Shown here piece after piece: positions 22,238-31,404 of a stretch of 64,000 nucleotides of DNA (within the stretch, counting starts at the first letter, position 1; every line of letters begins with the position of its first letter). Source of the stretch: Polytrichum commune (lineage: Eukaryota > Streptophyta > Polytrichopsida > Polytrichales > Polytrichaceae); NCBI GenBank assembly GCA_950295325.1, contig OX485806.1:58089169-58153168 (forward strand). Direction: 5' to 3'. The notes beneath the pieces were generated by a model that saw only the letters and a list, made by a program, of their open reading frames with translations, searched no databases and was not told where the DNA came from. The position numbers and the translations under genes are program-made.

Positions 22238-23681
22238 GGCTTAGGAACTCACAAGCTCTCTGTCACACATATTGAGCGACATTACACCCTAAACTCACTC
22301 TCATCAGAACTTAACTTAGAGAAACTGCAACTCATTGCAACTTCTAGGGCGTCCCCGGCATTCAAAATAAAATGGCTAGAATACTTTAATTCATCTGCTT
22401 CTCCTCGCGAGGCCCGCAAGCTACCTCCCAAGCCCATCAACGAAGAGAGATTGGCAAATTTTCTGGCTAAAGCAAGTTTTTGGGCAGGAGTATGTCCACT
22501 GATTTTATGAATTTTCAGTTTATTGAGTTCCTCGTTGGCATGTATTTTACCTACCTCACATTCTTAATTTCATTGACGCAATCATGCATTTGTTGTCTTT
22601 CTTATGGCATTGATCCTGCTGATGCTTATTGTCTTGCTTACAAAATTTCTGAGCAGGCCAGTATTATTTTTGACGAGACAATGCGTCAAGACCGACTTCC
22701 TATCAACATGAGTGTTGCCAGTGAGCCGATGTTGTTGCCCGCGTATATCGAAGACTGTCGCATGAAGTTATGGGACCATGCGTTCAGTACCTATTTCAGA
22801 GGACCCGATTCCTTCAAAAAAGGTGACGACTTTGTTGGATTTAATGGATCTGACCTAGTTGTCCGCAGAGTTCTTTTTAGGTACGTCTCACATCTTTAAG
22901 TACTCTTCATTAATTTCAGTAATTGTTTGAGTTCATATTATGTGATTTGCTAATTCGAAAGTTCTACAATGTAATATTATGTGCTATTTCGCAACACAGG
23001 TACTTTAAGTACGAGCTTCTGGCCAAAGGGGCTATTTCCAAAGAAGACCTTCCTATATTCTTGACCACATGGCTTGATAGATCAGATTCAACGTGCATGT
23101 TCTCGGCTCTTCAACAACGCACGTGGACAACTTCTCACCTTACCGGCGGTGCCTGGTATCTTGATTGCGCTCCAAGTTTTACTTATTTTTTTGAGATTGA
23201 GCTCAAAAAGTCAAGGGAGGATATAGGTGAGTCTGGAATTGAAATGTTGGACTTACAGGGCATTGAAGATGAGAATAAGATGGCAAAGGCAATGAAACGA
23301 CGCATCGAAGACGACCAAAAGAAAGCGTTGAGGGTCAAGGAGGCTGAGAATAGAGCTGATAAAAAAGAGCGGGAGAAGCTATAGAGTTCACCAAGAAGGG
23401 CAAGAAGAAGATGGACCCCCCCCCCAGAGCCAGAAGGTAAGAGTCCCGTTGCTCCAAGTCCCACATATGAATCTGGTTCTCATGCTCCAACATTTTCTAG
23501 AGGAACAAAACGTGATTCCTCCTAGGAGCAGTTGAGTCAAATTCCTATTTTGATACCGGGGGAGGAGCTTGAGATCCATATTCAAGAGCTCATTCTCAAC
23601 GCCTCAATGGAGGACATTTTTGGCGGTGACACGGAGAAATTCACCCCTTCCTACAACGAGTTGAAAAGATTCATGCTCAAG
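22238..23681 (+). pseudogene. Exons 4-6, middle region of unknown fold
   Basis: Exon 4 (about 22238-22489) reads GLGTHKLSVTHIERHYTLNS through INEERLANFLAKASFW. Exon 5 (about 22580-22880) holds YCLAYKISEQASIIFDETMR and LLPAYIEDCRMKLWDHAF. Exon 6 (23000-23681) reads YFKYELLAKGAISKEDLPIF, GGAWYLDCAPSFTYFF, then a charged helix (MAKAMKRRIEDDQKKALRVK). A frame change near 23380 is followed by EAIEFTKKGKKKMDPP, a run of nine C bases, a stop near 23524, and EELEIHIQELILNASMEDIF. I recognise no domain. The charged helix may be a coiled coil. Confidence 0.45.
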
Positions 23682-23782
23682 GTAATGTTCTTCCTTAATT
23701 TTGTTATAACATGTTTGCATTGGAATTTATGCATTTCAATGTGGTCCTAAATCCCTTCATTCAATAGGGGTTTATTCAGTGT

Positions 23783-25248
23783 TGGAATGAAACATTCAAA
23801 CTAAACTAAACTAAACTAAACTAAACTAAACTAAATTTGTGTTAATTTAATTTAGTTTAGTTCAGCTCAGTTTGGTTTAGTTTGGATGTTTTTGGTTAGT
23901 AATTAGGGTCAACACTTAGTTGAAGTAGGTAGATTTGGTTTTGGATGTGTGTCTCGGTCCCGAAACACACACTAGGAGGGGTTGGAATCTGAATTTGTAT
24001 GTGATAGGGTAGGGGATTAAGAACATGAAATGAGATTGTATTTGGTTTAGGGTTTAGGGTTTAGGGTTTAGGGTTGCCCATGAGCTGATGTGGATTGAAT
24101 TTCTCTTAAGGGTCTGAATATGTTTTAGTTTAGTTTAGTTAATTTAGTTTAGATGTTTCTGGTTGGTGATTAGGGTCAAAAACTTAGTAGTAGTAGGTAG
24201 ATTTGGTTTTCAATATGTGTCTCGATTCTGAATTGGTCTTAAGGGTCTGAATTTGTGTTGGTTTAGTTTAGTTTAGTTTGAATGTTTCTGGTTAGTGATT
24301 AGGGTCAAGAACTTAGTTGAAGTAGGTAGATTTGATTTTGAATTTGTGTCTCGGTTCTGAATTGGTCTTAAGGGTCTGAATTTGTGTTGGTTTAGTTTAG
24401 TTTAGTTCAGCTCAGTTTAGTTTAGTTTGGATGTTCTGGTTAGTGATTAGGGTCAACACTTAGTTGAAATAGGTAGATTTGGTTTTGGATTTGTGTCTCG
24501 GTCCCGAAATACCCACTGGGAGGGCCTGGTTTCTGAATTTGTATGTGATAGGGTAGGGGATTAAGAGGATGAAATGAGATTGTATTTGGTTGGCCATTAT
24601 CTGATGTGGTCTGAATTTGTCTTAAGGGTTTAAATATGTTTTAGTTTGGTTTGAATGTTTCTGGTTAGTTATTAGGGTCAAGAACTTAGTTGAAGTAGGT
24701 AGATTTGATTTTGAATGTGTGTCTCGGTTCTGAATTGGTCTTAAGGGTCTGAATTTGTGTTGGTTTAGTTTAGTTTAGTTTACTTCAATTTAGTTTAGTT
24801 TGAATCTTTCTAGTTAGTGATTAGGGTCAAGAACTTAGTTGAAGTAGGTAGATTTGATTTTGAATGTGTGTCTCGGTTTTGAATTGGTCTTAAGGGTCTG
24901 AATTTGTGTTGGTTTAGTTTAGTTTAGTTTACTTCAATTTAGTTTAGTTTGAATCTTTCTGGTTAGTGATTAGGGTCAAGAACTTAGTTGAAGTAGGTAG
25001 ATTTGATTTTGAATGTGTGTCTCGGTTCTGAATTGGTCTTAAGAGTCTGAATTTGTATTGGTTTAGTTTAGTTTAGTTTGAATCTTTCTGGTTAGTGATT
25101 GGGGTCAAGAACTTAGTTGAAGTAGGTAGATTTGATTTTGAATGTGTGTCTCGGTTCTGAATTGGTCTTAAGGGTCTGAATTTGTGTTGGTTTAGTTTAA
25201 TTTAGTTTAACTTAGTTTAATTTAGTTTTGTTTGAATGTTTCATTCCA
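23783..25248. mobile_element. TIR-flanked element built of array-2 units
   Basis: The block begins TGGAATGAAACATTCAAAC and ends with its exact reverse complement, a 19-bp terminal inverted repeat. The repeat contains a small hairpin of its own (GAATG AAA CATTC). Inside are (CTAAA)n, then array-2 units with palindromes or degenerate forms near 23953, 24220, 24345, 24495, 24722, 24870, 25020 and 25145. The flanks share only GT, so a target duplication is uncertain. It sits where the methyltransferase half of the gene begins (GFIQC before, VLGNVQSKEDYF after). It could be a foldback transposon or a repeat-filled intron. Confidence 0.7.
24046..24073 (+). repeat. Interstitial telomere-like tract, four TTTAGGG
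   Basis: Four exact TTTAGGG heptamers lie inside one array-2 unit. Other units read TTTGGTTGCCCATGAG here. The 28 bases fall exactly between TTGG and TTGCCC with no other change. Confidence 0.95.
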
Positions 25249-25673
25249 GTACTAGGCAATGTACAAAGCAAGGAGGATTATTTTAACACCAAACCTACTT
25301 GTCCTTTGATTGTGCAGCACTCAAAAGACAAAACCCGGCACTACAAGGGTTCTCCGGAGGACCATCCCTGTTTGGACTTAATTCTTGCAGATATACCAGA
25401 AGGTCTTCCTGTTCCTGGCATATCAAACCCACCCTTGTACATTCCCGCTTGGAATCAAGAATCCAAAGAGTGGTTACAACCACTATTTGACTTTGCTGAC
25501 GAACATCTGCACGACGACGGGGCAATTATTTTGTTTCACCCTTTTCGCATGAATACGAAGTCCAATATTCTTGGATATTGCAAATCGTATGGTTTTGCAA
25601 TTTGGAAAGAGTGGTGGGGAATGAACCGCCTTCATCTTACATCCCCAATAAATCCAGCATCAACTATAAGATA
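25249..25673 (+). CDS. Methyltransferase-like domain, first half
   Basis: Open for about 141 codons. It reads VLGNVQSKEDYFNTKPTCP, LDLILADIPEGLPVPG, a linker, then PLFDFADEHLHDDGAIILFH and YGFAIWKEWWGMNRLHL. LDLILADIPEG occupies the place of catalytic motif IV (DPPY/W in active amino-methyltransferases). DIPE is not a canonical catalytic motif, so activity is doubtful. DDGAIILF matches the strand after motif IV in these enzymes. The matching part in copy 1 is at about 1870-2035. Confidence 0.55.
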
Positions 25674-25726
25674 AAGCTTAATTCTTCTTTTTGATCACCG
25701 CATTCAGTTTCAATTTCATCCTTCAG

Positions 25727-26097
25727 GTAGTTCTGAGTGTAGACCCACCTAACTATTATACTCGCGCAGTTGTGTTGTTTACTTTATAAAATAATATTGA
25801 TCTTTATGTCTGGTACATTGTAGACCATGAGGTTCGGTATTTCATTGGCGGTCAGGAGCGTGCGGGGGTCACCTGCATCGAAGTTTTCATTTCGCCATGT
25901 CCCTGAATTGGATCCTTATGGGGTGGATGTTGCACGGGATGATATTCTCCAGAACTTGGTCTCTCATGAGGACCAGCTAACTAATGGATCCACACCATGG
26001 CGAGGGCCTCATGAAAAGTCCGTGCTTCTAATGCAAATGCTAATTGAAGCATGTAGCTCCCCAGGGAATATTATTCTAGACTGCACGGCAACGACCG
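25727..26097 (+). CDS. Methyltransferase-like domain, S-adenosylmethionine loop exons
   Basis: A short exon (25727-about 25770) reads VVLSVDPPNYYTRA. The next exon (25824-26097) can be read as DHEVRYFIGGQERAGVTCIE and, in another frame, FRHVPELDPYGVDVARDDIL; one frame shift is needed between them. It then has TPWRGPHEKSVLLMQMLIEA and SSPGNIILDCTATT. HEKSVLLMQMLIEA resembles KPxxLLERLI of N4/N6 methyltransferases, and LDCTATTG sits at motif I (DPFAGSGT). The order motif IV before motif I is that of the beta class. The exon ends ACCG|GTATGT inside motif I. Confidence 0.6.
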
Positions 26098-26206
26098 GTA
26101 TGTCTTTGTAATCTTCCATTTCAGTTGGTTAATCGTTAATATTGTTTTGTTCTACAAAATTCATAGTGGTTTTTGTACTAAGTTTTTCCAACTTCTTTAT
26201 TTGCAG

Positions 26207-26414
26207 GATCTTCCATTCATGCATGCCGCAATATGCACCGTCACATTGCGGCATTGGAGGCTGATGTATATATTTTTGAGGCCTTACTTGCTCAATTGAT
26301 TATCTCTAGAGCAACCTCTGAAATCACTCTTGAAGACCGTGTCACCAGTGTAGAGGATCCTGAGGGTGAAGATATCCCCGTTGAGAGGATTGTGAAGAGA
26401 TCTCGGTTTACTAA
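26207..26414 (+). CDS. Methyltransferase-like domain, exon after motif I
   Basis: Continues motif I as GSSIHACRNMHRHIAALEAD and then VYIFEALLAQLI. ALEAD matches the acidic strand end (motif II region, GIE) that contacts the cofactor ribose. An acidic stretch EDPEGEDIPVE follows, and the donor TAA|GTGAGT. The intron positions on both sides match copy 1. Confidence 0.6.
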
Positions 26415-26511
26415 GTGAGTATGGTCCACAAATTCTCTTACCGGTGTTATGTTTTTTGCTGTCATTTCTTCTAAAGTTGAGTTATGAACATGGTACCATT
26501 GGCATTTGCAG

Positions 26512-26800
26512 ATGCAATAAATTGAGCTATCCTATTCACCGGCCTTTTTTTTGTGACCCTAAATTCTATCCCAGCCCTCCAAAGTCTTGGCAACTTCCTA
26601 CATATGCAAATGATATTGCTAATCAACTAGCTGGAGGTTCTTATCAGACTTTTACATCTAAATATCATCCGGGAAGAGTTTTAGAGTTTTTGGATATAGA
26701 AGCTTTAGAATCTGATGGTCAGGCCTCCTCTGATGCTGATATTAGTGATTCTAGAATGTCTTCATCATCACGTGATCACAGTGATTCGGATCTGATGTAA
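26512..26800 (+). CDS. Last exon of the ParB/methyltransferase gene
   Basis: Reads NKLSYPIHRPFFCDPKFYP, SWQLPTYANDIANQLAGG, LEFLDIEALESDG and a Ser/Asp-rich tail ending at TAA 26800. The copy-1 counterpart is 4187-4415. No known domain; the DFLDIEA/EFLDIEA motif is conserved between copies. Confidence 0.55.
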
Positions 26801-28197
26801 TAGCTTCATGTGAATGTTTGTGTACTATCTAATATACCGCTTTTTCTTCTGTTGGCTTTTCAGTTTGTGCACTCATTCCGCATGAAATTCATTGTATTTG
26901 TATTACTTTTGGAGTTTATGGGATTGCACATGTTAAGGTAGAATTTAGCACTGTGTCTTAAGCTGTCAAAAATTGATTAGTTGGTTACAAATTGTCAAAA
27001 CGGCAAAAAATACCAGTTTACTAGTTGATGTCAAATTTGCCCTTGATGCAATAAATTGTTAGAACGTCCACTAGTTGGTTTTTTGTATTTTACTACTGAA
27101 TGGTCTATTCAGTAGTAGTAAGTGTTTGGGGTTAGTAACTTAAGTAATCAGAAAAAGACTTGTAGGTCCAAAGTTATTAAAATGGCATTGGGAGTCTTTT
27201 ACTAGTTGATTGTTTTTTATGACCCCAGTGTGCCAGCTGGTCATGAACTGGACAGAGGGCAAGAACGCGTCAGGACAGCTAGTTGCAGTGTTTTGACATG
27301 ATGGCAACCTACCACGTTGATCCACCTAATGATAGTTGTTTTGAAGTATATAAAGATGGTCCTAGAGCCTTTTGGCTCTCTTAGTACACATATGCGGAGA
27401 GGACTTAGACCCTTAGAAAAGATATGTATGTTTGTGAGTTTTTAGATCTGGACGTGTGGCAATCTGGAAGTGTATTGCAGTCCGAACAGAACCATAGTCC
27501 ATTGGACAACTTGTGATGTAGTTCTAAGGAATACATTCGAAAGTAGAAAGGGTGGGTATGCACGGACGTGACGCTTATGGAAGGACATCCAGAGCAAGTA
27601 GTTAGAATGACTTAAAAGATGCACCATAAGTGGGTAGAAGGTTAGAGAGGTCAGATCCGGACTCGGTTTGCGAAAATCACCTCCAGAAGTGGCCGGATCT
27701 GACTAAAAACGTGAGCTGGTCGAAAATATGAAAGTGGTCAGAATGGCCCGAAAACTATACTGTATGTTGGTAGGAGGTTAGAGATGGCAGATCCAAGCTT
27801 ATATTGTGGAAACGACCTCCGTAAGTTGGCTGATTGGGCCAAAAACGTGAGCTGGTAAGTAGTGTCTAGGGCATGTTTCAAGCCTTAAACGGAATTTGTA
27901 GGGGATTGTACGTCAAAGGAGAGGTCCAGGGATGAGGAACTAGCTTGGGAGGTGTTTGTGCAAGGCTTGGACGTGACTAGCGGCGAACTAGTTAATTGAG
28001 CAAGGAAGGAGTGCGAAAATCCATTAACAGCATATATAATTTAAGTTAACTTTTTACTTCGTATTTTCTGATATTGTTTAAAATAATTTCGAACACCACT
28101 TGGTTACTTATTAACGTTTGAGTTTACGATTAATTTGATTGTTCATCACTTAATTCCATAATCGGCCTATTAGTACATAATTTTCCCATTTGGCTAG
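26801..28197. other. Intergenic region with a TATA/hairpin site and a short duplication
   Basis: No gene recognised. At about 27343 GTATATAAAG is followed by a perfect stem AGAGCC-TTTT-GGCTCT (about 27364-27379). An imperfect direct duplication of about 95 bp starts at about 27641 and again at about 27776; both end in AAAAACGTGAGCTGGT. The TATA motif may belong to an unrecognised LTR. Confidence 0.4.
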
Positions 28198-28205
28198 TGT
28201 GGGAG

Positions 28206-28262
28206 TCCAAATTCGACGGAAATACGGAAATACGGAAATACGGAAATACGGAAATACGGATT
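28206..28262 (+). repeat. Short tandem GGAAATAC repeat at the element start
   Basis: Five or so copies of the octamer GGAAATAC, then a nearby inverted form (ATTTCCGTATTT near 28266) that could pair with them. Confidence 0.85.
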
Positions 28263-28640
28263 CAATTTCCGTATTTTACCTTGCTTATCTGAGGATAATA
28301 GGGTCTATTAGGACAAAATTAATGGTACTAGGAAATAGAGTAGTCTAACCCCGCCTTGTGCGGTAAAACGACTCTAAATAAGTACTATGACCGGTCCGTC
28401 AAATAGGATGGGCGGACCATGTAATCATGGTCCAAACCCTTGGTCCGGACCAAGTGACGGACGCGCCAAGATTACCCAACGGCCCGGAAGTGGCGGTTAC
28501 AACGGGCCTTATGGCGGTTGGGGGAAAAGAGAGCCGTTGGTGAAAATGTTAGTAAAACCGTTGGTGGGAACCGCCGGAAAACGGTTGGTAACCGTTTTCC
28601 GTTAAACCGAACAGTAACAGGGGAAGGAAGAGGGAGGAAG

Positions 28641-28650
28641 GATATTTAAG
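28641..28650 (+). promoter_or_regulatory. TATA-like box upstream of ORF1
   Basis: GATATTTAAG lies 231 bp before the ORF1 start codon in a C/T-rich setting (CCTTCCTTCTCCCTCCC follows), typical of a plant core promoter. Confidence 0.45.
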
Positions 28651-28880
28651 GGTCCCTTCCTTCTCCCTCCCACTTTTTTCTGGAAAAAGACAACCTGTTG
28701 AGAGAACGAGTGGTGAGGTGTTCCTTCTTTCGAGCCGCCAGCAGTTGGATTGCTGGGACTCAGCACTTTTCAGTCACCGGCAGTGGGCTTGCCGGGACTT
28801 TGTGGCACTTAGACGGAAGAGAAGGACTCCGGAAGAGAGAGAGAGAGGTTGCAAGCCAGAAAGGGTGAGAGGAGAGGAAA

Positions 28881-30170
28881 ATGCCGGAAGCACGGGAAGA
28901 GGATCAGCGGGAACCCATCCTGATTCCGCTGAAAGCCCTCACCCCTGCAATTCCGAGGGAGGATAGAGAGCTGCAGGAGCTCGCGGAGGATCTCAGGGTC
29001 ATGGGTTGTGCGGGATTTCTCTCCAAACCCTGGAATCTCAGAGCGGAAGATACCCTCCGCGAGTTTAAATTCGAGAGGGGAAATCAGTGGCTAGGCACAA
29101 AGAAGAGGGATCCGGAACATTGGACTCCGGATACGTGGAACAGGGTCTACGGGTTTCCCAGGGGAATCACGGAGGGGTGGGCCGGCCGCCGCGACGGCCT
29201 GTTCGCCGGGAAGTTCAGAGGGGACGCGGATCCAAAGGACGGGTTTCACCCAGGGAACTGCCGGAATATTAGGGAGCGGAGAGTGCTAGAGTTTCTCCTG
29301 CCCATTCTCAATCCGGACAAGCCGAAGCGGATTAGCCTCACCATGGCTAACACGCTGTTTGGTGCAATGTTCGGAGTCCGGCCGGTGAATTGGGGCCTGA
29401 TCATCCAGGAGATAGTCGGACGGGCCCTCTCCCATATTGGCCGGAAACCCTCCTTCCTCTCCCCCTTCATTTTGCACCTCTACCAGCATTTCGACTGCAT
29501 CACGGCAGAGGAGGAGGACCTGCTCACAATAGCGGCGGATGAGGTCACCTACAAGCTGCTCCCGGAAGCCGGAGACGTCGAGACGGAGACCTCCAGCGAC
29601 CCTATTCTTCCGGAAGCACCTCCCTCGTCACCCGGAAGCCCGCCACCAACCGTCTCGAGGCCACTCTCTCCCCCTCCCCCGCACCAACATCCGGAAGCCG
29701 GACCCAGCCGGGAGACCCCATGGCGAAATGTGGACCTATCCGCTTGGGACTTCCCGGAGAATCCATTCAAGCGGTTCCAGGAGGGGATGGAGGACCTCAA
29801 GACCCAGTACTACCGACTGGAGCACATCGTCAAGGGGGCGAACCATGCTCTGGACGACTGCGGACCCGGAAACATTCTCCGGGAATTGGCAAAGAGGGCG
29901 GACCGGAAGGAGCTGGAGCAGGCCAAGACGGAGAACGCCCACCTCACCGCACAGGTAGCGGCTATGACCCAGGAGCTGAGTCAGAAGAGTGAGGAGATCC
30001 GGAAGTACCATGCGGAGCAGGCAGTGCTCTTCAGCCGGATCCGGGAGCTGGTGGGTCATCCGGCGGAGATCGTGAACAAGGCACATCTCTACGACCGGAT
30101 GATGGAGTCCGGAGAACCGGCTTCCGCCAGGCAGACCCTCCCCATCCTCGTGAAGTATCACAGACGATGA
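28881..30170 (+). CDS. ORF1: 429-aa Gag-like or plant-transposon protein
   Basis: Fully open. Begins MPEAREEDQREPILIPLKAL. Residues 30-210 look like a globular alpha-helical domain with GFLSKPWNLRAEDTLREFKF, ISLTMANTLFGAMFGVRP and ALSHIGRKPSFLSPFILHLY, resembling N-terminal proteins of plant LTR retroelements (PMD/Gag-like) as I remember them. Residues 235-285 are a Pro/Ser-rich linker. Residues 310-395 are a strong coiled coil (RADRKELEQAKTENAHLTAQ). No zinc knuckle is present. A structural role is likely but inferred. It ends in TGA within the ATGA that starts ORF2. Intact reading plus a perfect target duplication suggests a recent insertion. Confidence 0.6.
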   Translation: MPEAREEDQREPILIPLKALTPAIPREDRELQELAEDLRVMGCAGFLSKPWNLRAEDTLREFKFERGNQWLGTKKRDPEHWTPDTWNRVYGFPRGITEGWAGRRDGLFAGKFRGDADPKDGFHPGNCRNIRERRVLEFLLPILNPDKPKRISLTMANTLFGAMFGVRPVNWGLIIQEIVGRALSHIGRKPSFLSPFILHLYQHFDCITAEEEDLLTIAADEVTYKLLPEAGDVETETSSDPILPEAPPSSPGSPPPTVSRPLSPPPPHQHPEAGPSRETPWRNVDLSAWDFPENPFKRFQEGMEDLKTQYYRLEHIVKGANHALDDCGPGNILRELAKRADRKELEQAKTENAHLTAQVAAMTQELSQKSEEIRKYHAEQAVLFSRIRELVGHPAEIVNKAHLYDRMMESGEPASARQTLPILVKYHRR

Positions 30171-30952
30171 AGGATCTCCTGGCGGAAATCCAGAGGGTGG
30201 TCCCGCCAAGCGGAACACCGCGGAGGGTGCTCTATCCGGGTCCGCCAGGGTCACCAACCGGAACCCTCTACGAGGTGGTTGGTGAAGTAGCCCTGGTTCA
30301 GAATCCGCCGGCCTCTGCAGGACCCAGCCAGCAAGGAGGCGGCTCTCGGCCTGGTAATTCCGGAGGGGCTCCGGAAAGGGTCCGTTCTCCCCAGGTGAGG
30401 CGGAAGAGCACCGGGTCGGTCCGATCCGGAAGGGGCCAGTCCCCTGTTCCGCGGAACTCGAATAGGTCCCGGACTCCGGATAGGGCTCGGACGCCGATCC
30501 GGCACCAGACTTCCGATCGGGAGGCCACTCCGAGTAGGGGCAAGGCTCCTATGACCCACGCCTCGCCATCGTCTCCACGGGATTGGCAAGTGGTGAGTCC
30601 ATTTCCTCCGCCACACTCGAGAGCGGCCTCCAACAGGGATCCGCGGACGGCTTCACTCTCGGGTGGACGGAATCCGGAGCAGGGCACCGGAAGCGATCCT
30701 TCTCCAGTCCGAAGCATCCGGATGGGGACAGCTTCCGGAACCCCAGGGACAGTCTCCGGGACACCAGGGACCGCTACCCCACGGACCGAGAGGGCAGCGG
30801 ATTCGGAGGACGAGGTTGCTCCGTCTCCGAACATGAGGAGGATGCTCACGCGGCTGCAGAAGGCGTCGCCGGCCGGGGGCTCATCCGCCGTCAGCGGATT
30901 AGGGAGTCACTCAAAGGAGGGATTGGCTCCAAAGAAGCACCGGTCTTCTTAA
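30167..30952 (+). CDS. ORF2: 261-aa basic, disordered protein
   Basis: Starts in the ATGA shared with the end of ORF1. Opens MKDLLAEIQRVVPPSGTPRR and is then mostly Ser/Pro/Arg/Gly: VRSPQVRRKSTGSVRSGRGQ, SNRSRTPDRARTPIR. It ends in a short helix NMRRMLTRLQKAS and a basic tail PKKHRSS. The Arg/Ser-rich body resembles nucleic-acid-binding tails. Because no zinc knuckle is found in ORF1, this may supply nucleic-acid binding; that is a guess. Codon and base use match ORF1. ORFs on the opposite strand (30251-30849) are shadows. Confidence 0.5.
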   Translation: MKDLLAEIQRVVPPSGTPRRVLYPGPPGSPTGTLYEVVGEVALVQNPPASAGPSQQGGGSRPGNSGGAPERVRSPQVRRKSTGSVRSGRGQSPVPRNSNRSRTPDRARTPIRHQTSDREATPSRGKAPMTHASPSSPRDWQVVSPFPPPHSRAASNRDPRTASLSGGRNPEQGTGSDPSPVRSIRMGTASGTPGTVSGTPGTATPRTERAADSEDEVAPSPNMRRMLTRLQKASPAGGSSAVSGLGSHSKEGLAPKKHRSS

Positions 30953-31234
30953 TTAGGGGAGTGGCTAGATTGGTTAGGCAGAAGGGAGGTAGGTAGGTAG
31001 GACTTAGGAGTTTTTGAAGACGATTAATAAAATTTTCCTTTGGTAGTGTCAGCGGAAAACCCGGATCTGGATCCGAGAAATCCGGGAGACCGGGGGTAGT
31101 TAGGGTTTTCTTGAGCGGCGGCCGCTTGGGCCGCCGCCCTCAGTTTAGGGATTTTTGAGCCTCTACTTAAGGCTGAATAAGGAGCTTGAGGGGGGTTCCT
31201 TCTCCATTGTTGTATTGTGGTTACTCCTACCCTG

Positions 31235-31240
31235 AATAAA
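31235..31240 (+). terminator. Polyadenylation signal
   Basis: AATAAA about 280 bp after ORF2, with an earlier one at 31026-31031. The T/G-rich TTGTTGTATTGTGG lies just upstream. Confidence 0.4.
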
Positions 31241-31404
31241 TGGCTTTGCTTCTCACCCCTTGACTTCTCTTGATTGATGTGTGTGTGAATGACCCGGAGA
31301 TCGTTAGTGGAAGAGAAAGGGAGGGCATGAGGGATAGGAGTTCCGGATAGGACATGAGAGAGGAGACCCGGATCAGATCCGGTTACCGCCTTGTAGATCC
31401 TCTC

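Larger units (their letters stand above)
20854..26800 (+). pseudogene. ParB-like / DNA amino-methyltransferase-like gene, main copy
   Basis: A gene of about eleven exons with standard GT-AG introns. In order it reads a ParB/sulfiredoxin-like domain (exon 1), a long middle region of unknown fold with a Lys/Glu-rich coiled-coil-like stretch (about 23200-23390), and a C-terminal half resembling the beta class of amino DNA methyltransferases. N-terminal ParB plus methyltransferase is a known architecture in bacteria and phages, which suggests an old transfer; that is inference. Lesions: TAG near 21691, TAA near 21796, a frameshift near 23380, TAG near 23524, and a 1.47-kb array-2 element between 23783 and 25248. 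The exons are otherwise well kept, so either the copy died recently or some lesions are avoided by splicing I cannot see. A diverged copy lies at 1480-4415. Confidence 0.65.

Noticed and set aside
25299-25525. Alternative frames opposite and within the methyltransferase exon
   Set aside because: The 148-codon frame matches copy 1 in protein sequence; the others do not.
29246-30849. Long minus-strand ORFs opposite ORF1 and ORF2 of the 4.14-kb element
   Set aside because: Shadows caused by GC-rich codon use. The plus-strand frames have the coiled coil, the ATGA link, the promoter-like site and polyadenylation signals.
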